A stretch of 64,000 nt of DNA from Misgurnus anguillicaudatus (taxonomy: Eukaryota; Chordata; Actinopteri; Cypriniformes; Cobitidae). The position numbers and the translations under genes were made by a program. Under the pieces are notes generated by a model, which had not been told where the DNA came from, did not search any database, and saw only the letters and a program-made list of their open reading frames with translations. This document shows positions 9,685 through 19,604 of the stretch, piece by piece. The first letter of the stretch is position 1. Each line of letters begins with the position of its first letter. The DNA lies in NCBI RefSeq assembly GCF_027580225.2, contig NC_073352.2, positions 4,776,501 through 4,840,500 on the forward strand. Direction: 5' to 3'.

Positions 9685-11124
9685 CATAGTATGTTAATAT
9701 GAGTATCCATAAAGTTCCCAGATGGTCTTTTGTTTCAGATGATATAACCCACAACTCATTGCAAGAGATATTGGTAGTTTCACTACACATAAGTTAAGTA
9801 ACAAATTAATGATGCGTCACTAAATCAATAAATGAAACTACTGAGTAAACTTTACTTGACAAATAATGAAAGAAGAAATGCTTGAATGCAAAGATGAGTT
9901 GTATTCTGATGTTTGAATTTCTTAAGGATCACAGCGTCCAGGCAACCGTCTTCACTTCTGTTTCGCATTATGTCCCAGTTTATGCATAATGTGATGTTCT
10001 GCTCTCAACAGTATGTACTTTACCAACATAAAACAGTACATACTATTAGGGCATAGTATAAGCAAGTAAATTATGACACAACTGCAAAAATCTTTCACGA
10101 TACGCCTTAAAGAAGCCTTATAAGATTTGTGACCCGTGCTGGCAAAATGAGTCGGAATGCACAAAGTCTGTTTTTGAGCAAGTATAAATGTCGATTTTAA
10201 TTGAAATTCAGGTTTTCGTAAAAATAAGTACATTAAGCCCTCATCTAGCGATCCCAATGCTCTAAATAATCATAAAACATCTAAATTTATCTTTATTTGT
10301 ACATTTGTTTTTAGAGGTGTACTGTCTGAAATGCTTAATCTAATACAAAGATGCGTCTCCATCCACATGCACGTCTGACATTTTAGTTTTGGGTTTACAA
10401 CCTACAGGAATTAGAAAATAAAGTGCAGGACTTGCTTGATGTTAAAAGAGTTATTAAAGCGTCCATAACACAAGCTGTTTCTGCGTATCTGATGTTAATC
10501 TGAAAGTAGTATTACCTCCTTCAAATCTCCGAAGAGTATTTAGTTTTATCAGATTTATTAAAGACAAATAAGCGTTACGGATTCTTTCTGATAACATATG
10601 AAAAATGCGGTTTTCGAGTTACGAGCTGCGGGAGGAGCGAGTCATGAGTCAACACTTTAAACAACACTGACTGTTTAACTTATGATTCACTACATGTTCG
10701 TGTCATTTATATAATATGCCTATAGCGCTGATTTCCAACATAAGACAGAAGTCTTACTTACCGCATGCAACTCATGACTTTGATATAAAACAAAGCTCTT
10801 GCATGAAGTGATGCCTGTAACTTCTAGCATCTTCAGTTCTCGCTCTCCCTTTTCTCCCTTTCTTGCTTTTTACTTTGTGTGTTCCAAACCTGTTAGTTTT
10901 ACCTGTGATATTAAGGTATGGATGCAATGATTTTATTTTTGAACCTAAAAATCTCAACATTTTTCTCAAAACTGACGTTGCTGACTATATTAATTTTAAA
11001 CAGGTGTCATTTCAACAAATCATATCGTTTAAAGTTTTTATAGAGAATGTCAACATATATAAATAACTCGTTTTTGAAAATTTGCTCATTCTTACTCATT
11101 TTGCCAGCACAGGTCACATATAAC
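9685..11124 (-). other. Gene A intron 3, sequence shared with gene B
   Basis: No gene is seen. Long blocks match 20070-21490 in the gene B intron, for example GCTTGAATGCAAAGATGAG and AACTCATTGCAAGAGA. Relative to B, copy A lacks about 155 bases at about 10780, which removes the exon-like segment at 20461-20622. This is duplicated intronic DNA. Confidence 0.75.
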
Positions 11125-11702
11125 AACCCAGTCTCATGGCAAGTCGTGTTATAGTAACAAAAATTTAGATTCATTTATTTGTGTTTGCTGACACAACTTT
11201 CCACTGTTTTTTTGTGACTCTGGAGACGAATGTCTTTTTCATCCTTCCCAGCACAAATTTCTATCAATGGCTTTTCGTGTCTGTGCCACGACTTTCTTTA
11301 TCGTGTCATTTTATATTTTGTTTTCTCATTGTTCTTTTTAATTTTTTGACCATTGTCGCTAGGGTTTGGGTTAAAATCACTTTCTGCGACTTCTTAACCC
11401 AAACCCCAACTCTAGGCGAGAATAGTTTTAAAAGCGGACGAAAAACATGTAGAATCCATTGCATTAAATTACATCCTAACGCAAACCTGAATCCAAGCGA
11501 TAATGATTTAAAAATAGGAAAGAACGATGAGAAAAAAATATAAAATGACACGATAAAGAAAGTTGTGCCACAGACACGAAAAGGACGAAAAATACATTCC
11601 TCTCCAGAGTCCCTAAAACAGTGGAAATTTGTATCAGCAAACACAAAAAAATTCATCAAAATTTCCGTTACTATAACACAAATTGCCGTAAGACTGTGTT
11701 GC
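11125..11702. mobile_element. Foldback / palindromic element
   Basis: The two arms (about 11125-11400 and 11425-11702) are inverse copies, with ends CAACCCAGTCTCATGGCAA and its inverse at lower identity. Near the centre are AGGGTTTGGGTT-type motifs and their inverse. The equivalent point of gene B (about 21490-21502) lacks it. It inserted next to the donor of Ig exon 3, and a frame at 11306-12100 reads out of that exon through the element. Confidence 0.8.
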
Positions 11703-11730
11703 ATACAATAATGTTTATTTATATTCTTAC

Positions 11731-12042
11731 CCGAATACTTGACAGTGTATCTGTCTGAGGTCTTAACTTCCGTTCCTGTAATAATCTGACATCTTAACTC
11801 TCTGTTGTTGTCTTCATTCAGGAGTGTTGTAGTCAGACTGCTGTTACAGTGTTTTGTTGAAGATGAGATCTGATATCTGGAGTCTGATTGAAGATTAACA
11901 TCAGACTCATTCACCCAGATCATCTGAAATCTATACTTATCGAGCAAACGCTCACAACTATATTCATCTATTAAATACAATTGACAGGAGAGAGTGACAT
12001 TGCTGCCTGCTTTAATCTCAGTCTGTGTGGATGATAAAGACA
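11731..12042 (-). CDS. IgSF receptor gene A, exon 3 (second Ig domain)
   Basis: A 312-nt exon (104 codons, phase 1 at both ends) with acceptor TTTGTGTTTCAG before 12042 and donor GTAAG from 11730. It encodes a membrane-proximal Ig domain: VTLSC (first Cys), MIWVNE (Trp), and RELRCQ (second Cys). An additional Cys pair is suggested by YSCERL and STKHCNSS. The second Cys lacks the usual D-x-G-x-Y context, so the fold is a divergent V/C2 type. N-glycosylation sequons NVT and NSS are visible. Gene B carries the paralogous exon at 21522-21818, with very similar sequence around LQSDSRYQISSSTKHCNSSL. Confidence 0.88.
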
Positions 12043-12171
12043 CTGAAACACAAATTAAAACACAAATCACACAACAGACTTCACTCTTCTCTGTAAACAT
12101 GTGAGTTAAAAGAAAAAAAAAGTGCTCTTAAAAATAAATCTAATATTTATGTAATGAACAGAAACACTGAC

Positions 12172-12477
12172 CATGAAGAAAATGTAGATAAACATGGACA
12201 TCAGTGTATTGATCAGTTGTATTCAGTTGCCGGCAGATGTAAATCCCATGATCTTCTTTTGTGGTTTTATAGATGTTCAGAGAGCAGTTAGACCCCAGAC
12301 TCAGTCTTTTATGGTCCATCTTCTTTATTCCTTCAGTAAACAGTGCAACAGTTGTTTTGCTGTCTTTACTATAGAACCAGTGTGTTGATCTACAGTCAGG
12401 ATGAGCATTAATGCAGGGCAGAGTAACATTTACTCCATCACTACAGAACACATCAATCTCTTCCTCTCCACTGGCAC
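12172..12477 (-). CDS. IgSF receptor gene A, exon 2 (membrane-distal Ig V-like domain)
   Basis: A 306-nt exon (102 codons, phase 1-1) with acceptor TTCAATCAG before 12477 and donor GTCAG from 12171. The V-like domain has VTLPC (first Cys), THWFYSK (Trp), RLSLGSNCSLNIYKTT and DHGIYIC (second Cys in the D-x-G-x-Y-x-C context). NVT, NCS and NTT sequons are present. Proteins with the RLSLGxNCSLNI motif form a large group of teleost IgSF receptors, many unnamed. It is very similar to the exon at 43074-43373. A ligand-binding role is inferred; the ligand is unknown. Confidence 0.9.
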
Positions 12478-12540
12478 CTGATTGAATTGTGAATACACAT
12501 ATTTATATGGTACTTTATACAAGCAATCTGTTTTACATAA

Positions 12541-12764
12541 GAGCTTCCCGGACAGGGCTTATCCTAGTTCCAGACTAAAATGCATGTTTGAGCTGCCTTC
12601 ATTTAAAAATATCTTACATATCTTAACATATATCAGTGCCATTCTTTTGTCTCAAGATGCACACCAGTATCGTTTTTTATAAGGTATGTTTGTAAAAACG
12701 ACTAAAATGTTATAATATAACAAAGCTCTGGGATTAATCTAAATCCTGTCCAGGAAATTGCCCC
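12541..12764. repeat. Interspersed inverted-repeat MITE, family X, copy 2
   Basis: It lies in gene A intron 1. The ends are CTTCCCGGACAGGGCTTA and CCTGTCCAGGAAATTGCCCC, which are inverted relative to each other. It aligns with 7631-7861 and 36397-36635 (shared TATATCAGTGCCATT and CTCAAGATGCACACC). Confidence 0.7.
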
Positions 12765-13130
12765 ATAGCGTCTGAAAATATTTTTCATAAACACACAATC
12801 TGATTTCAGCAGTTATTGACATTTTCAGGTCCCTGTCATTTTTGAAGATGTTGCCTGGAGTTTTATCTCTCTTGTTTCTTAAACACACAGATTCTGAGTC
12901 AGTTTTACAATCTTTCATAATCTTTCTTCTTTAAGAACGGTACAGCACAGTAATAACAGTGATAAAGTATAAACAACAGTATACTCCACACTACAAACAC
13001 ACTCTGTGGAGAAATGTTTGTGTTAAATCTATGTTTTACTTTTTATAAACTACTTGTCTAATAAATAAAATAATCCGTAGACATAGAAACCTTGTGGCTT
13101 CATTATAAATGTTGTATTCAGAGATCTTAC

Positions 13131-13197
13131 CTGTGAGATAATTAGAGAAAGATATAGTTATTAGTCCCAGCAGATATTTGTGCCATTTATCAACCAT
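13131..13197 (-). CDS. IgSF receptor gene A, exon 1 (signal peptide)
   Basis: A 67-nt exon running from ATG at 13197 to the donor GTAAG at 13130. It encodes a short N-terminus MVDKWHKY, then the hydrophobic LLGLITISFSN and a threonine-rich end, which is a plausible secretion signal. It ends in phase 1 and joins exon 2 in frame. Gene B exon 1 (43612-43672) has the same layout, with the matching HKYLLG/HIYLLE core. I see no clear TATA box upstream; the start was chosen as the only ATG in frame with the hydrophobic core and the splice donor. Confidence 0.85.
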
Positions 13198-13810
13198 TTT
13201 TCTTTTTCTGTTAGTTTTCCTCGTTCTATTTTTTTGTCATAAATCTTCCTTTAAACATCATCACCTCTTCCTGCATGTTGTAATTATTGCAACATATACA
13301 AATGTGTTCCCTTTTTTAGACATTTTTAACATTTCATCAGTGATGTTTGTTAAAGTAAAGGTGCCAAATAATGCATGTAAATAATCTGTTAAATTGTTAT
13401 TTGATATCTACATAGAATGTATTTAACTTTATTAAGTGCAAAAATATCCAGAAAGGTTTTAAATTTACAACCCTAGGATTTGGCCTTTGAATAAAATGGT
13501 CTATTTTTGCTCTATTTGGAAGGGTCATGAATAATAATGTTGAGCTCTGCTCTGATTGGCTCTGCTCTGAGGCTCATGCCAATAGCTCACATTAATAAAC
13601 ATGCCTTATGTCTGAGTCTGTATCAGACGAAAATACATATTTTGAGAAACAACTAATTGTTTGGAGATAGTTATTGGTAAAAGGAAGGCATCAAGACACG
13701 TTCAAATCCATATCTTCATGTCCTGTGCCACAATTCTATGCGTGGGCGTGTGCGGAAATGTGATTGGTCAAACCTGGTCAAGTTCAAAAAAATAAAATGG
13801 CAACCAAGAA
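13198..13810. other. Upstream region of gene A
   Basis: The presumed promoter of gene A. There is no coding frame of note. A short imperfect repeat CTCTGCTCTGATTGGCTCTG with an inverted CCAAT-type box (ATTGG) lies at about 13545-13570. No TATA box could be assigned. Confidence 0.4.
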
Positions 13811-14095
13811 AGCAGGTGGAGCACAAATTTAGTGTACATTTTTATGTTCATTTTTTACACCTTTTGATCAGTTGCAGCTGGTGCTAAACAAACTTAAAAT
13901 CAAACTTTTAATGCAGAACTGTAAATAGCCATTTATTAGGTGATGAATATCATACTGCTTCGCTAAAATGCTGAAAATGTTACAGTTGAAGTCAACTGTT
14001 AAAGCATGAAATAAATGTAGTATAAATCTGTGAATTTGTGTATAAAATATAAGGTATAATGTGGGTTTATTATCAGTAATGAACTAATCAAGGTA

Positions 14096-14182
14096 ATCAC
14101 TCACACTCTCACTCTCTCTCTCTCACACACACACACACACTCTCACACTCTCTCGCGCTCACATGCACACACACACACAAGT
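14096..14182. repeat. CA/CT microsatellite
   Basis: Alternating runs of CACTCTCACTCTCTC and (AC)n. The related hAT copy has a comparable run at about 48625-48665, so the repeat was probably part of the parent element. Confidence 0.9.
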
Positions 14183-14239
14183 TGTGTTAGACTTTGTCAC
14201 ACAAATTCTCCCATGAATAATTAATATCCATCATTTCAT

Positions 14240-14440
14240 GTTTTTATTTATTCATTTAGCTGATGCTTTAATCCAAAGCAACTTACAATTACTATATATG
14301 TCAGAGGTCATATACCACTGGAGCAACTAGGGGTTGCTTTAGTGTCTTGCTCAGGGACACAATGGTGTGTCACAGTGGATTCAAACCTGGGTCTCTCACA
14401 CCAAAGGTGTGTCTCTTATCCAATGCGCCATCACTCCCCC
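14240..14440 (-). mobile_element. tRNA-derived SINE
   Basis: On the minus strand the 5-prime end reads as a tRNA-like head: box A-like TGGCGCATTGGATAAG (about 14415-14430), then box B-like GGTTTGAATCC (about 14376-14386). The body ends in TGTAAGTTGCTTTGGATTAA and GCATCAGCTAAATGAATAAAT, a 3-prime tail common to teleost SINEs. The internal promoter would be recognised by Pol III. It is not a functional tRNA gene: it is embedded in a repeat body and has diverged. Confidence 0.75.
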
Positions 14441-14640
14441 TATATGTTTTAATAATAATTGTTTTTGTTTACATGTTCATTTCTAATCATGAACTTACAA
14501 GACAAGCATACAAGTTTAAATATGTTTGTTTATTTATATGTGAAGAACACAGATAAACAGAGGTCATTTTACATGTTTACCATCACATAAAGCAGATGAT
14601 ATTATGTAGTAATATTACGCACTTCCTGAAAATAGTTCCC

Positions 14641-15189
14641 TGCTATTGAAAGTTACTAAGAGGACTATTTTCAGGCTGCATAATATCATTGCGCCTCCTG
14701 CTGCACATACAGCAGCAAAGTCCTTGATTATTTCGCCAGAATGAGAATATAGTTCCTAGCCATATCTGACTAGAAAATCACAACTTTTAATTTTCTGTCA
14801 GTCGATCCCTATTTAGACGACAGACTTTGTAAACTGAAAAACTAAGCAGAGGAAGAAGACCCCCAGTTTAAGATTAATGTTAAAAAAATGTGTTTTTTTA
14901 ATTTGTTATGAAATTATTTTTGGGATTAAAACCTTTAAAAGCCGTTTTCTTTTAGTCATGTAAGTCAAAATAGCAGACTTTTAATTGCTGTAAATCTATG
15001 GATATTCAACATCATCAAAAAATAATTTACAAGAATGTAAGAAAAGGTTTGTACTGTAAAAATACTTTATTTGTAACAAACAGGAGATAAAGAATTTACA
15101 AACATGCGGAGAGCTGTTTCAGCACTGGGACAGCACCATGAGTTTTTCTTTAAAGCATTATTTAAAATGTTTCTCATCTCACCATATAC
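14641..15189. other. Intergenic DNA, no feature seen
   Basis: AT-rich sequence between the SINE/hAT remnant and the palindromic element. No frame, exon or repeat end could be supported. Confidence 0.5.
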
Positions 15190-15733
15190 CTACCCAGTCT
15201 CCTGAGGATGCGCACAAACAGCACGAAGTGCAAAACTCGTGCAACACACACGCCAAATTCCACCCTGGCGCGCACACGACACGCAAGTCCCTCCCATTCA
15301 CCCAAACGGGGCATCTTTTTTTGGCGTTTTGTTTATTGGTTTCTCAATTTTTTTCTGTTTTTTAAACCATTTTCGCTTGGGTTTAGGGTTAGATTTTAGA
15401 TTTGCTTAATGAGGTTATTTAATATACAGGTTTCTCCATGTTTTTGTCCATATTTAAGCCATGGTCGCTTGGAGTTGGGGTTAGAGTTGGGGTTTGGGTT
15501 AGGATGTCATTTTTATATAACAAAAAGTTGTTCTAACCCTAAACCCAAGCGAAAATGGTAAAAAATAGCAAAAAATTTGAGAAACCAATAAATAAAACGA
15601 CAAAAAAAGATGCCCCGTCCAAGTGAATGGGAAGGACCTGCGCACCACATGCACGCCAAAGTGGAATTTGGCGTATGTATTGCACGAGTTTTACACTTCG
15701 TGCTATTTATACGCATCTTCAGGAGACTGGGCT
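15190..15733. mobile_element. Palindromic (foldback) element with 8-bp target duplication
   Basis: The arms are inverse copies: ACCCAGTCTCCTGAGGATGCG at the left, and CGCATCTTCAGGAGACTGGG at the right. Inner matches include AAACCATTTTCGCTTGGGTTT with its inverse near 15540. The target duplication is CCATATAC (15182-15189 and 15734-15741). It probably belongs to the same broad family as 11125-11702, since both begin CCCAGTCTC and have TTGGGTTTAGGGTT-type centres. Confidence 0.85.
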
Positions 15734-15921
15734 CCATATACACAGGTACAGAGTCATCATATACAATAAAATGTGGTAGCATTTAAAAACACATAAAAAG
15801 TGCATGCAATATTTGCATTTGTTTAAAGCAAAGCATTTAATTACTTACCAGGCTACAGGTAAACATCTCTTAGCGCCTTCTAATCGCTCCTCATTTATGT
15901 CCAATATATATTGGATATGTA

Positions 15922-17539
15922 CAGTATTGTTCAAAATAACAGCAGCACAATGTGACCAACCAGAACAATCAAGGTTTTTAGTATATTTTTTATTGCTACG
16001 TGGCAAACAAGTTACCAGTAGGTTCAGTAGATTCTCAGAAAACAAACAAGACCCAGCATTCATGATATGCATGCTCTTAAGGCTGTGCAATTGGGCAATT
16101 AGTTGAAAGGGGTGTATTCAAAAAAATAGCAGTGTCTTCCTTTGACTGTACAAACTCAAAACTATTTTGTACAAACATTTTTTTTTTCCTGGGATTTAGG
16201 AATCCTGTGAATCACTAAACTAATATTTAGTTGTATGACCACAGTTTTTTAAAACTGCTTGACATCTGTGTGGCATGGAGTCAACCAACTTGTGGCACCT
16301 CTCAGCTGTTATTCCACTCCATGATTCTTTAACAACATTCCACAATTCATTCACATTTCTTGGTTTTACAGCATTTTTGATATCACCCCACAAGTTCTCA
16401 ATTGGATTAAGGTCTGGAGATTGGGCTGGCCACTCCATAACATTAATTTTGTTGGTTTGGAACCAAGACTTTGCCCGTTTACTAGTGTGTTTTGGGTCAT
16501 TGTCTTGTTGAAACAACCATTTCAAGGGTATGTCCTCTTCAGCATAGGGCAACATGACCTCTTCAAGTATTTTAACATATGCAAACTGATCCATGATCCC
16601 TGGTATGCGATAAATAGGCCCAACACCATAGTAGGAGAAACATGCCCATATCATGATGCTTGCACCTCCATGCTTCACTGTCTTCACTATGTACTGTGGC
16701 TTGAATTCAGAGTTTGGGGGTCGTCTCACAAACTGCCTGTGGCCCTTGGACCCAAAAAGAAAAATGTTACTCTCATCAGTCCACAAAATGTTCCTCCATT
16801 TCTCTTTAGGCCAGTTGATGTGTTCTTTGGCAAATTGTAACCTCTTCTGCACATGCCTTTTTTTTAACAGAGGGACTTTGCGGGGGATTCTTGAAAATAG
16901 ATTAGCTTCACACAGACGTCTTCAAACTGTCACAGTTCTTACAGGTAACTCCAGACTGTCTTTGATCATCCTGGAGGTGATCATTGGCTGAGCCTTCGCC
17001 ATTCTGGTTATTCTTCTATCCATTTTGATGGTTGTCTTCTGTTTTCTTACACATCTCTCTGGTTTTGCTCTCCATTTTAAGGCATTGGAGATCATTTTAG
17101 CTGAACAGCCTATCATTTTTTGCACCTCTTTATAGGTTTTCCCCTCTCCAATCAACTTTTTAATCAAAGTACGCTGTTCTTCTGAACAATGTCTTGAACG
17201 ACCCATTTTCCTCAGCTTTCAAATGCATGTTCAAGTGTTGGCTTCATCCTTAAATAGGGGCCACCTGATTCACACCTGTTTCTTCACAAAATTGATGACC
17301 TCAGTGATTGAATGCCACACTGCTATTTTTTTTAACACACCCCTTTCAACTAATTTAACTAATTGCCCAATTTCACAGCCTTAAGAGCATGCATATCATG
17401 AATGCTGGGTCTCATTTGTTTTCTGAGAATCTACTGAACCTACTGGTAACTTGTTTGCCACGTAGCAATAAAAAATATACTAAAAACCTTGATTATTCTG
17501 GTTAGTCACATTGTACTGCTATTATTTTGAACAATACTG
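15922..17539 (-). mobile_element. Tc1/mariner transposon with ~210-bp inverted repeats
   Basis: It is flanked by TA (15920-15921 and 17540-17541). The outer ends are CAGTATTGTTCAAAATAA and the inverse. The inverted repeats extend over about 15922-16134 and 17322-17539, with an inner repeat AAAAATAGCAGTGT that echoes the outer end; this is an IR/DR arrangement. The single transposase frame runs on the minus strand. It inserted in the intron/flank just 3-prime of the gene B transmembrane exon. Confidence 0.95.
16220..17206 (-). pseudogene. Tc1-like transposase, one premature stop
   Basis: The frame begins at the ATG at 17206 with a helix-turn-helix paired-like domain (CSEEQRTLIKKLIGEGKT ... 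KMIGCSAKMISNAL) and continues to 16220. One TGA codon at 16922-16924 interrupts it after PVRTVTV; the same frame then continues without another stop. The DDE catalytic domain shows [11 protein letters not shown] (first Asp), [11 protein letters not shown] (second Asp) and [11 protein letters not shown] (Glu), with DD34E spacing. About 328 codons in total is close to the usual 340 for Tc1 transposase. The stop replaces a position usually occupied by a basic residue, so a CGA to TGA change at a CpG is likely (inference). The element could still be mobilised in trans. Confidence 0.9.
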
Positions 17540-17758
17540 TATAATGAATATTCCTTTCATCATGTTTATAATATTTATATCAACAATCACTTATTACAAC
17601 TGATTTTGAACAGTTCACATAACTCAGTCTTGTGCTTTGAGCTCTTCTTTTACCTGCTGGAATATAAATGATTCATGTTTTAACATTTCTGCTTGTTTGT
17701 GTTTCTTTATGTTGACAGTTTCAGATTGTTGTGAATCATCAGACTGTTAAAAACTCAC
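17540..17758 (-). other. Gene B intron after the transmembrane exon
   Basis: About 90 percent similar by eye to 520-733 of the gene A flank (ATCATGTTTATAAT, GAGCTCTTCTTTTACCTG). It begins with the donor GTGAG at 17758. No following exon was found. Confidence 0.6.
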
Positions 17759-17839
17759 CAGATCTCCTTTCACAAATGATCAAGAGAAGAATAACAGTAG
17801 GTGCTGTCATTACTGCAAACTCAACAATGATGATAATCA
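17759..17839 (-). CDS. IgSF receptor gene B, exon 4 (transmembrane segment)
   Basis: An 81-nt exon, the paralogue of 734-814, with acceptor TCTGCAG before 17839 and donor GTGAG at 17758. It encodes IIIIVEFAVMTAPT, then VILLLIIC and ERRS; the only visible amino-acid change from gene A is L to M. The Glu within the hydrophobic core is kept. It follows Ig exon 3 (21522-21818) across a 3.7-kb intron that lacks the large insertions seen in gene A. Confidence 0.82.
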
Positions 17840-18389
17840 CTGCAGACACAAACAGACACATTCAGAATATACAGTAAAAAACCAAATCTATAACATCTTT
17901 ATTAATTACATCTTTAATACAGGAAAATGAACCAACACAGAGAAATGAACTCAGTATGACCACATTGGCTATAAAGACATGTTTACCTCTTATTATTGAT
18001 CCAATCTCATTCTTAATGTTGGGTGGATTTCCTAAAAGCACAAAATTTTCAAGTCTTTTTTACATAAGTGCCTTTAATCATACAGACATTTTATAAAAGC
18101 ATTATCACACTAAGCAGGTGGGGTTGTGAAGTAATGCAATGCATTTAATCTAAACATAGCAATCTGTTACAAGTAGATTATTGTCAAGTTTTTAAGTTTT
18201 CACAACACTAAACCAAGTGTTACTGAAAGGAAATTCAATCTTACACAACTTTTAAGGCACAACTCTCAGAGTTTATTGGGTCTATTTATTTAGTTTAGGA
18301 AAAAACCCACACAACCTGAAGATAAAACAAAAAAATCTATCGACATTCTAAATACAATCTTGTGTAGGTTTGTACAATAAAAGTCTCTA

Positions 18390-19604
18390 ACTACAAATCT
18401 ACCTTGGTCATAAAGAGAAAAACTTAAGTATCACAAGCGAAGTAACACCCAAAAAATGAAGTGAAGTGGTGAAGCTAAGCAATAAAGAGAATCTGCAAAA
18501 AAACCCTTCTCAACCTTTCTCAACCAAACCACCCACTGTCGACAAAACATGGATTACAAAATGTTTAAAAATATATGACGAGTTTGGTTCCAAAACGCGA
18601 AAACTGCCATTTTTAAAAAATGAGTTACCATCAAAATCAGTATTGTATCAGGTCACTATTAAAAAGTAAATTCTTAATTTTACGCAAAATCAAATATCCG
18701 CTGTGTTATTTTGTCATCTTTTCTCCTTTTTTTCCTAAAACACGATAAATGCCACTCCTCCTTCTCTGCAGAATGCAATAAATCCGCTTAACCAATCACA
18801 GCACACCATTCCACGCACTTTAAACAACAATGGCGGTGAGTTGAATACACACAGAATCCTAGTTTTCCTCATCTAGTTTGTATTTCGTGATCAACAAAAA
18901 AAAAAAATAGTCATTTTGATGGCTTTGATAAACCTGTGGTGGTTTTCTGTGGCGGGGAAAGAAATGTAAGCCATCAAAATTGAATAAAATGCCGGCTGTT
19001 GCTTGTTCTCACACGACAGCATCAAGCTTCTGTCATGCTAACACATTGACCCCAGGGGATCTTATGAAAAACTTTCCATTATTTTACTCAAAGTAAACAA
19101 AAATCAAGCATGACCAAAACATTTTACAGCCGACCACTGTCAAAAAAGTTCAGCAACGACGTCCCAAGTATAACCGAAGCAATGACAGTGTTCTTAATAT
19201 GACAAAGTAAGTGTTTTGATTAAGGCCATTAATGATAATTTTTAATAACACTAGTTAACTAAATGAATATAGCATGGCAAAGATGAATGCACATTTATAG
19301 ACTGATTCAAGATTCGAAAAAAAATTGTCATGGATTTATTGCATTTTGTGGAACATTAATGATGAGGCATCAGGGCACCAAGTAGAGCAAACCAGAGCAG
19401 ACGGCAAACATAGGGGCATTAAATAAGGGACCAAACAAGGCAAAAAAAAGGGACAAGTGTGGGACATTAAACAACAAGAGGATAATTAATCAGGAAATGG
19501 GAGTGGGTTCAATGCACATGACGGGGAGCACTGGTTCTCACGTCTCTTGACTGTGTGCATATGAGATGTGCCACTACTGTATATTTGAATCTAGAGTTGT
19601 TATT
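18390..19604. other. Interspersed-repeat insertion in gene B intron 3, absent from gene A
   Basis: The flanking sequence TTGTACAATAAAA...ACATTACATAGACATTGT is continuous in gene A at about 8101-8135, so about 1.2 kb was gained in B or lost in A. The segment holds AT-rich repeat DNA and one short frame (18466-18669) with no recognisable domain. No terminal inverted repeat could be confirmed. Confidence 0.5.

Larger units (their letters stand above)
13811..14640. repeat. Degraded copy of the hAT family at 48404-50457
   Basis: Bases about 13880-14100 match 48440-48630 (AATCAAACTTTTAATG, GCTAAAATGCTGAAAATGT, ATCAAGGTAATCA), and both continue into a CA/CT microsatellite. About 14460-14520 match 48780-48850. 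The terminal inverted repeats are not recognisable here. A SINE has inserted at 14240-14440. Confidence 0.65.

Noticed and set aside
11306..12100. A 264-codon minus-strand frame taken as one protein
   Set aside because: Only 11731-12042 is exon. The rest reads through the donor into the foldback element.
14376..14440. Possible tRNA gene
   Set aside because: A and B boxes are present but in a SINE body with its 3-prime tail; the cloverleaf is not complete.
16275..16991. Plus-strand frames in the Tc1 element
   Set aside because: Antisense of the transposase; the minus strand has the DD34E motifs.
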